A DNA stretch of 64,000 bases from Acidobacteriota bacterium (GTDB lineage: Bacteria > Acidobacteriota > Vicinamibacteria > Vicinamibacterales > UBA2999): assembly GCA_020851835.1 (NCBI GenBank), contig JADZBZ010000167.1:56899-120898 (forward strand), written 5' to 3'. A model generated the notes under the pieces. The model saw nothing but the letters and a program-made list of their open reading frames with translations. It had not been told where the DNA came from and ran no database searches. A program made the position numbers and the translations under genes. Positions 57,835 to 64,000 of this stretch are shown here, piece by piece (the first letter of the stretch is position 1; each line of letters starts with the position of its first letter).

Positions 57835-58700
57835 CCCGAAGGCTCCTCGCGGTCGCGATGCTGCTCCTTGGCACTGCCTTGCCAACGAGCGCGCAGCAAT
57901 CGCCGGCGACGCATCATCACCAGACGCAGCCGCCGGCCACCACCACGCCGCCGAATGAGCATGCCGGGCACCAGGCTCCGACGGTGGAACGTCCGTCCTT
58001 TATCCCGCCCATCACGGAGGCGGATCGGAAGGCCGCATTTCCGGACGTGGAAGGGCATGCCGTGCACGACAGGGCGATCAACTACTTCGTGTTGTTCGAC
58101 CAGCTCGAATGGCAATCGGGCGGTGGGACGGATGCGTTCAGCTGGGACACGAAAGGATGGGTGGGCCAGGACCGCAATCGCGTCTGGTTCCGGAGCGAAG
58201 GCGAGCGGGCCGATGGCCGCACCGAACAGGCGCAGGTGAACCTGCTCTACGGCCGCGCCATCGCGCGATGGTGGGACGTCACTGCCGGTGTCAGGGTCGA
58301 TGCGCTGCCAGACACGCCGCGGACCGCGCTGGCGCTGGGCATCCAGGGTTTGGCGCCGTACTGGTTCGAGGTCGAAGCCTCTGCGTACGTCGAACCGTCA
58401 GGGCGGTCACACCTCCGTTTCGAGACCGAGTACGACCTGCTGATTACCAACCGTGTCGTGCTGCAGCCGTTGGCGGAGTTCGAGATCTATGGCCGCGCGG
58501 ATCCGGAACGCCTGATTGGCGCAGGCCTGTCCACGGGGGAGTTCGGACTGCGGCTGCGATGCGAGTTCCGTCGCGAGTTCGCTCCGTACGTCGGCGTGGT
58601 CTGGAGCCGCAGGTTCTTCGACACCGCCGACCAGGCGCGGGCTGCCGGAGAGGAGGTGGCCGGCATGCGACTGGCGGTGGGCCTTCGCACGTGGTTCTAA
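57831..58700 (+). CDS. pcoB: PcoB/CopB-type outer membrane copper-resistance protein
   Basis: A 289-residue outer membrane protein: signal peptide ending TSAQQ (residue ~22), a His-rich linker (ATHHHQTQPP; EHAGHQA), and a beta-barrel whose first strands are HDRAINYFVLFDQLEWQSGGG and ending in a C-terminal aromatic residue (WF). The YFVLFDQLEW motif is the CopB signature. It overlaps pcoA (ATGA), the usual pair. It may bind copper at the outer membrane or allow its exit. Confidence 0.9.
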   Translation: MTRRLLAVAMLLLGTALPTSAQQSPATHHHQTQPPATTTPPNEHAGHQAPTVERPSFIPPITEADRKAAFPDVEGHAVHDRAINYFVLFDQLEWQSGGGTDAFSWDTKGWVGQDRNRVWFRSEGERADGRTEQAQVNLLYGRAIARWWDVTAGVRVDALPDTPRTALALGIQGLAPYWFEVEASAYVEPSGRSHLRFETEYDLLITNRVVLQPLAEFEIYGRADPERLIGAGLSTGEFGLRLRCEFRREFAPYVGVVWSRRFFDTADQARAAGEEVAGMRLAVGLRTWF

Positions 58701-58784
58701 TGGTTAGTTCGACAGACGCCTGCGCTTCGGGAGCGGCGCGGGACGGCTTTGGTGCGCTTCCGCGACTGGAGAGGAGCACAACTC

Positions 58785-59123
58785 ATGACTCGACGACTGA
58801 TGCTGACCGTAGTGGCCATGGTAGCGGTCTTCACGTTGCAGGGGCTCGCTCATGAGGGCCACGACCACAAGGTGCTGGGCACGGTGACCATGGCGGCCCC
58901 TGATCACGTCATGCTCAAGGACAAGGACGACAAGGACGACAAGGACGTCACGGTCTATATCACCCGAGACACGAAGGTCCTGCGCGACAAGAAACCCGCG
59001 AAGATCGACGACATCAGAAACGGGATTCGCGTCGTGATCACCGCGAGGACGGTCAAGGAGAACGGTGTCGACAAGATGGTGGCGAGGCAGATCGAGCTGG
59101 GTGCAGCCCAGTCGGCTCGGTGA
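58785..59123 (+). CDS. Small exported protein of the copper island (DUF5666-like)
   Basis: A 112-residue protein with a signal peptide ending GLAHEGHDHK (about residue 25), a short His-rich start, and an OB-like beta domain (VLGTVTMAAPDHVMLKD ... VTVYITRDTKVLRDKKPAKIDDIRNGIRVVIT). The acidic repeat DKDDKDDKD is notable. The ATG follows GAGAGGAG. It overlaps the next ORF and may bind divalent copper. Confidence 0.65.
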   Translation: MTRRLMLTVVAMVAVFTLQGLAHEGHDHKVLGTVTMAAPDHVMLKDKDDKDDKDVTVYITRDTKVLRDKKPAKIDDIRNGIRVVITARTVKENGVDKMVARQIELGAAQSAR

Positions 59124-59314
59124 CGGTCGTGATGCAGCTGCGAAGGTCGCCTGGTTCGGGGAACTACGATCCCGGCTACCTGCTGGTGAAGCAGGCAGAG
59201 GAGCAGGCGCCGGCGCTTGCCGAGGTGTCCGGCTCTCTCGCCACTGAGGACGCCCAGGAACTCCGGGAGATCATCGATCGTGAGTTCGAGCGCGTCGACC
59301 CCAGGGAGTGGTGA
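59120..59314 (+). CDS. Short antitoxin-like ORF
   Basis: A 64-residue frame whose end (TEDAQELREIIDREFERVDPREW) resembles VapB-type antitoxin tails and whose stop touches the vapC remnant. The start (GTG 59120, or ATG 59132) overlaps the copper-island gene, so the N-terminus may be replaced by a join. It may be a fragment. Confidence 0.45.
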   Translation: MTVVMQLRRSPGSGNYDPGYLLVKQAEEQAPALAEVSGSLATEDAQELREIIDREFERVDPREW

Positions 59315-59460
59315 TCGGGTCGCGCTCGACACGAGCGTTGCGATCGATGTTCTGGCCGCGGAGGTTGACGCCCGGCTGCTCTCGAGCGTTAGCGAGCACC
59401 TTCTACCGGCACCCGTTGTCGGCGAATTGCGCTACGGCGCCCTCAATTCGCGGAAGGCGC
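59315..59460 (+). pseudogene. vapC remnant (PIN toxin, truncated)
   Basis: One frame reads DRVALDTSVAIDVLAAEVDARLL and LPAPVVGELRYGALNSRKA, matching the first half of a VapC PIN toxin including the first Asp and the conserved Glu-x-x-x-G. No ATG or GTG starts it, and the matching sequence ends near 59455, where a primase-type sequence begins in another frame. Confidence 0.5.
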
Positions 59461-60340
59461 ATCGACGCCCTGAAGCGGTGGCGACTCGAATCGGCCCGCT
59501 CCGAAACCGATGCGTCGTAGTCGACGGGTGGTCTCGACCCGGCCGAGTCGTCCGCCCGCGCCACCGACGGCACACTCAGCCAGCATTCGCCTGTGGCGGC
59601 AAAGATTGCCCTCTTCAGATCGCTGTTCCGCGGCCGCGAGGATGTGTACCCGCCGCGGCGGTTCGAGAGCCGCAAGACCGGCAAGTCCGGCTACGCCCCA
59701 GCTTGTGCTAACGAATGGGTAAGGGGCATCTGCGAGAAGCCGCGGGTCAAGTGTGCGGTGTGTCCGCATCGCCGCTTCCTGCCCGTCACTGAAGACGTGA
59801 TTTGCTGGCACCTGTCGGGACACGACGACAGTGGTCAGTCGTTTGTCGCCGGCGTGTATCCGCTCCTTCTGGATGAGACCTGCCACTTGCTGGCCGTCGA
59901 CTTCGACAAGACCGGCTGGCAGACCGACGTCATTGCGTTCGTGCAGGGCTGTCGGCGCCGTGGGCTGAGCGCCGCTCTCGAGCGCTCACGCTTCGGGCGG
60001 GGAGGACATGCGTGGCTTTTCTTTGAGAGCGCCATTCCCGCGGCGCTGGCCCGCCGGCTCGGTTCGCACCTGCTCACCGAGGCTATGGAGACGCGACCTG
60101 ACATCGGGCTGGACTCCTACGAACGGCTCTTCCCGAATCAAGACACGATGCCACAGGGCGGCTTCGGAAACCTGATCGCGCTGCCCCTGCAGCGAGCGCC
60201 GCGTGACCAGGGCAACAGCGTGTTCGTTGACGACGACCTCGTGCCGTGGGCGGATCAATGGGCGTTCCTGGCGGGCGTGCGGCGAATCGGTCGCACCGAG
60301 GTCGAATCGATCGTTCAGGACGCAGAACGACGTGGCCACC
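59455..60340 (+). pseudogene. Truncated TOTE-type archaeo-eukaryotic primase gene
   Basis: Open from 59521 in one frame after a TAG at 59518: GGLDPAESSARATDG and SQHSPVAAKIALFRSLFRG, then residues of the primase core: VCPHRRFLPVTEDVICWHLSG, LLAVDFDKTGW, LERSRFGRGGHAWLFF, DSYERLFPNQDTMPQGGFGNLIALP and WADQWAFLAGVRRI. These match the AEP primase domain of TOTE conflict systems. An in-frame GTG at 59593 could start a 263-residue product. The usual helicase and downstream domains are missing; after AERRG near 60336 the sequence becomes a different gene. Confidence 0.65.
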
Positions 60341-63300
60341 GTGACCCTCCAGACGGCGGCCCTCCAAGGCGTCGCCACCGGTGAGAAGCGGATCGCCCAG
60401 TTCGATACGGCCGCTGGGGTCCCGAATACTCCTGGCAGGATTCCCTCCGGCTCCACCGTCAGTGCGATCGTGTGGATGAGAAAGACGGCCACTCTCGGCA
60501 CGATGTACCCGCGTGTCAAGGTCCGGCTCAATTCGAGTAGCGGGACCTCCCTGTGCAACGGCAACCGGGACGGCTGCCCTGACGACCACGATGGCCGCGT
60601 ATACCATCACGTGCACCACGCGACCGCGAACGTCACGATGTCGGCCTCCGACCGGCTGTATGTCTGGGCTGGCGTGAACCTGACGGCGGGCTCCAGCGCG
60701 GGGGCGTTCCGCGGCGAACTCGGCGTCGAAGGGACGCTCGACGGCGCCACCAACTCACGGGTGATCGTGCCAACCGCGCTCCCCGCTCCCTCGATTGCCA
60801 CGCTGACGCCGACTGCCGGCCCTGTCGGACAGGTCGTGAGGATCGCGGGCAACAATTTCCGTGATCAGCAGCTGAGCAGCACGGTGAAGTTCTATAACAA
60901 CCGGACGGCGAGCATTACGAACTGGAGCAACACGAGCATTACCGCCACCGTACCGGCCAGCGCGGTGACGGGCTCGGTGACGGTGACGGTCGCCGGGACC
61001 GCCAGTGCCGGGGTGACGTTCCAGGTGGGCGTCGTCCCCGTCGTGAATGCGCTCACGCCGGCGGCCGAGCTACCGGGAGCCAGCGTCGTCATCACCGGGT
61101 CGAATTTCGGGGCGACGAAGGGCGCCAGTACTGTGAGATTCAACGGCCTGGTGGCGACGACGAGCGCGTGGAGCGCGACGAGCATCACCGCCACGGTGCC
61201 GACCGGTGCGACGACTGGCAACGTCGTGGTGACCGTGGGTGGCATCGCCAGCACCGGTGTCCTGTTCACCGTGCCCACGCTGAGCTCGATCTCGGTGACG
61301 CCGGTCGCGCTGACCGTGCCCCGCAGCGGACAGCAGCAGTATCGGGCGTGGGGCCACTATTCCGATAGCGTGACCCGCGACGTCACCGCGGCCGTCACGT
61401 GGGCCTCCACGGACAGCGACGTGGCCACGATCGCCGCCGGTGGGCTCGCGACCGTCACCGGGACGACTGGCCTCACCACCCTGAGTGCCACGCTCGGTTC
61501 CGCCAGTGGTGCCACCGATCTGACAGCGGCTCCCTCTCCGTTCAAGGTCGTCGGCTCGTTGAAGACCAGGCGTGTGTATCACACCGCGACGCTGCTCCCG
61601 AACGGGACAGTCTTGATCGCCGGTGGGCAGGATGGCGCCGGGGTCGTGACGGCGACTGCCGAGATCTACGACCCTGCCACCGGGCGATTTCTAGCGACCG
61701 GCTCGATGCTGAAGCGCCGAGAGCTCCACACGGCGACATTGCTACTGGACGGCACGGTACTGATCACGGGGGGCCTTGCCTTCAGCCCCGACGAGTTTCA
61801 CAGCACGGCAGAGATCTACAACCCGGCGACCGGAACCTTCAGTACGACGGGCAACATGGGTGGGGCTCGGTACTTCCACTCCGCCACGCGTCTTCCCGAT
61901 GGGCGTGTGCTCATCGACAGCGGCCAATGGACGTTTCCGCCACCGCCCTCGCTCATCTATGACCCCGTGGCCCGCACGTTCGCGGCCACGGGCGCCCCCA
62001 CCGTCTTCCGGTCCACGCACCCCGCGGAGGCGCTCCTCGACGGCCGGGTGCTGTTTGCCGGCGCCTATGGAGACGCGGGCGCCATTGCCGAGGCGGACGT
62101 GTTCGACCCGACGACGGGCGGCTATTCGCCCACCACCGGGTTGAGCGTGCCTCGCAGCTTTCACACCAGCACACGGCTGTCGGACGGCCGCGTGCTGGTG
62201 GTTGGCGGTGGGGATGCCTGCGCCTCGCAGTGCACGGCCGAGGTCTACGATTCCGCGGCTACGGGTGTCACGCCTGTCGGCCCGCTCTCTGTCGGCCGAA
62301 CGGCGCACACCGCGACGGTGCTGGGCGACGGACGCGTGTTGGTGGTCGGCGGCCAGACGCCCGCAGCCTACACCGGCACCGCGGAGCTGTTTGATGCGGC
62401 GACCAGTACGTTCACATCGGCGGGCGGCCTGACGGTCGGCCGGTCCGGTCACACGGCGACGCGGCTCCAGGATGACTCGGTCCTCTTCGTCGGTGGCGTC
62501 GGCCCCTTGGCCGGACAAAGCGCCGAGCTGTACGTGCCCCTACTCTCGATACCCCTCGACCTGGTGGTGACGCCGTCGACGGCGGTCCTGGAGGTCGGCG
62601 CGTCGCGAATCTTCACGGCAGTCGACCATCTCGGCCACCCACGTCTCGACGCGGTCTGGTCGTCCACGAGCGGTAGCATTGCGACCGTCGACCCCGCAAC
62701 CGGGGTCGTCACAGCCGTCGCGGGCGGTACGGCTACGATTACCGCGACCATTGGGGCCGTGTCCGGAACCGCACAGGTCACGGTGGCTGTCGGGCCAGTG
62801 CCAGTCGGGACGCCGGTATGGACGGTCGGGGCTCCGCCGGGGACGACCTCGCGTCAACTGGTCAGCACGTCTGGAGGCGGACGCGGCGGGCCGTCGTTCA
62901 TCGCTATCAGCGCCGCCGGGAGCGACACCGAACTGCAGGCACTGAGCGCCGACGGCCAGCAGCAGTGGCGCACGTGGATCACGGCGCCCGTGCGCCAGGT
63001 CGTCCCGAACAGTTCGGGGGGCGTCCTGCTCACGCTGGGCGACGGGTGTGGGACGGGGCCCCTGCAGCTTCTGAGCATCGACGGACCCACCGGGATCTGG
63101 GCGTGGAACGCCGTGGCGACGAACGTGTGCACGCCCGATGCGCCGCAGATCGCCGTCCGCCACGACGGCGCCGTGGCGGTGGTGACCCCGGGCAATGTCG
63201 CGGGCTTCCCGAACACCATGATGCTGCATGGCGAGACGGGAACGCCGTTGGCCATGCCCGCGATCCCCCAGTCCACGTTCACCGACTTCACGGGTCAGCA

Positions 63301-63897
63301 GGTGCCCGGGTATTCGCGTGTCGGTCCGCCAATGGTCGATGCGAACGGGACCACCCATCTCCTGTATGAGAAGCGAGTCCTCGCTTATCCACCGCAAGTG
63401 GTCAATACGGGGATCTGGCTGATGAGTGTCCAGGCGAATCAAACCTGGACGACGACTCAACTGACGAGCACGTCGGCGAATACCAATCTCTTCCCCGGGC
63501 GCATCATCCCGGATGGGGCAGGCGGCCTCATCGTGTCGTGGATTGACAGCCCGATCGTTCCCGCTGGGCAACCGCCCGCGCAAAGCCGTTCCGGGCGGCG
63601 CGGGTCACTGCCGGCGGCGGCGTGACCGAGTTCGATCTCCCGCTCACACCGCCGCTCGAATTGCTGCACCCGCCGAACACGACGCTGCCGACGAATCCGG
63701 AGCTGGTCCTTGGGCAGAATGACCGCGCCTTCGTGTCGTATAGCAACAGCGTCGGCGGGTTCCAGGTCAGCACCGGCGGGGCAGGGTGGAGCTACTCGGC
63801 CCCGAGCGTCATCACGATGGTGGCCACAGCGGACGATGGGAGATTGGTTGCCAAAACGCCGGCGACTGACGGAACCGGGCCGTGTCAACGCCTTTGA
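60330..63897 (+). pseudogene. Surface protein with IPT/TIG, Big_2 and Kelch repeats (5' truncated, frameshifted)
   Basis: About 1150 codons. In order: an unassigned beta-rich part, two IPT/TIG domains (ATLTPTAGPVGQVVRIAGNNF; ALTPAAELPGASVVITGSNFGA), a Big_2-type domain (SISVTPVALTVPRSGQQQYRAWG), about six Kelch repeats (HTATLLPNGTVLIAGGQDG ... DGRVLVVGGQ), a second Big_2 (LVVTPSTAVLEVGASRIFTA) and a PQQ-like stretch. No signal peptide is present, so the N-terminus is lost at the join. A shift near 63575-63585 moves the frame to a second piece ending at 63897. Confidence 0.65.
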
Positions 63898-64000
63898 GAC
63901 AACCTGATTCAGCGTTTACTGTAGCGACTCCATCGAATTGATCCTTGAGATCGATGGTGTGTCAGCGACGAGGTGTGGCCCAGCGGTCTCCCGAGGCTGC
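63898..64000. other. Window-end non-coding stretch
   Basis: About 100 bases with no recognised feature. Confidence 0.5.

Overview
The window is 64 kb of GC-rich bacterial DNA from what looks like a Gram-negative bacterium. I infer Acidobacteriota (Vicinamibacteria-like) or a similar soil or sediment lineage, because it has a TonB receptor with a carboxypeptidase-regulatory domain, a bacillithiol-type YtxJ protein, ECF sigma factors, bufferin genes and IPT/Kelch surface proteins. The lineage is only a guess. I saw no rRNA, no intact tRNA and no CRISPR array.

Region 1 (1-14.8 kb) is metal, arsenic and thiol-redox biology. It starts with two arsenosugar-type glycosyltransferases, then a thioredoxin-like / CcdA-like / FAD-oxidoreductase operon. 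Facing it is a long leftward operon (radical SAM, peroxiredoxin-like, MerA/Lpd-like flavoprotein, alpha/beta hydrolase, YtxJ, DUF547, membrane protein). Next is a bufferin-type copper RiPP operon (bufA, bufB, bufC, doxX), read divergently from a thioredoxin, an ECF sigma factor and a small ZAS-type anti-sigma protein. A 29-nt promoter-like motif, GTAAKG-N16-CRYWCAS, stands 60-92 nt before six genes. Four are the metal/redox operons here (one of them the sigma operon itself) and two lie in the conjugative region. I take it to be the promoter of this sigma factor.

Region 2 (14.9-26.7 kb) has a CusCBA-like heavy-metal RND pump, then an FTR1-type permease coupled to an unusual exported protein that joins a CbiX-like chelatase to a TonB-dependent receptor. 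A divergent DtxR-family regulator is separated from it by a perfect 22-bp palindrome, and a ferritin-like protein follows.

Region 3 (27.3-51.1 kb) is accessory DNA. It has a pair of paralogous 99-aa proteins around radC, a decayed gene, a Dam-family methylase, and a nearly complete VirB/Trb type IV secretion cluster with VirD4 and VirB11. These are followed by AlpA/excisionase-like regulators, an AbiEi/AbiEii toxin-antitoxin operon, and a three-gene group (P-loop kinase, PIN-GNAT-PUA-like fusion, ASCH protein) that may be an undescribed conflict system. The region ends at a 21-nt piece of the 3' end of a tRNA gene, probably tRNA-Ser, which looks like an attachment scar. I found no integrase and no canonical relaxase.

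Region 4 (51.4-59.1 kb) is a copper-resistance island: a CorE-like ECF sigma factor with a cysteine-rich tail, a YHS protein, a copper P1B-ATPase, cytochrome c, PcoA-type multicopper oxidase, PcoB, and small secreted proteins. Region 5 (59.1-64 kb) is a scar of broken genes: an antitoxin-like ORF, a vapC remnant, a truncated TOTE-type primase, and a 5'-truncated, frameshifted IPT/Big_2/Kelch surface protein.
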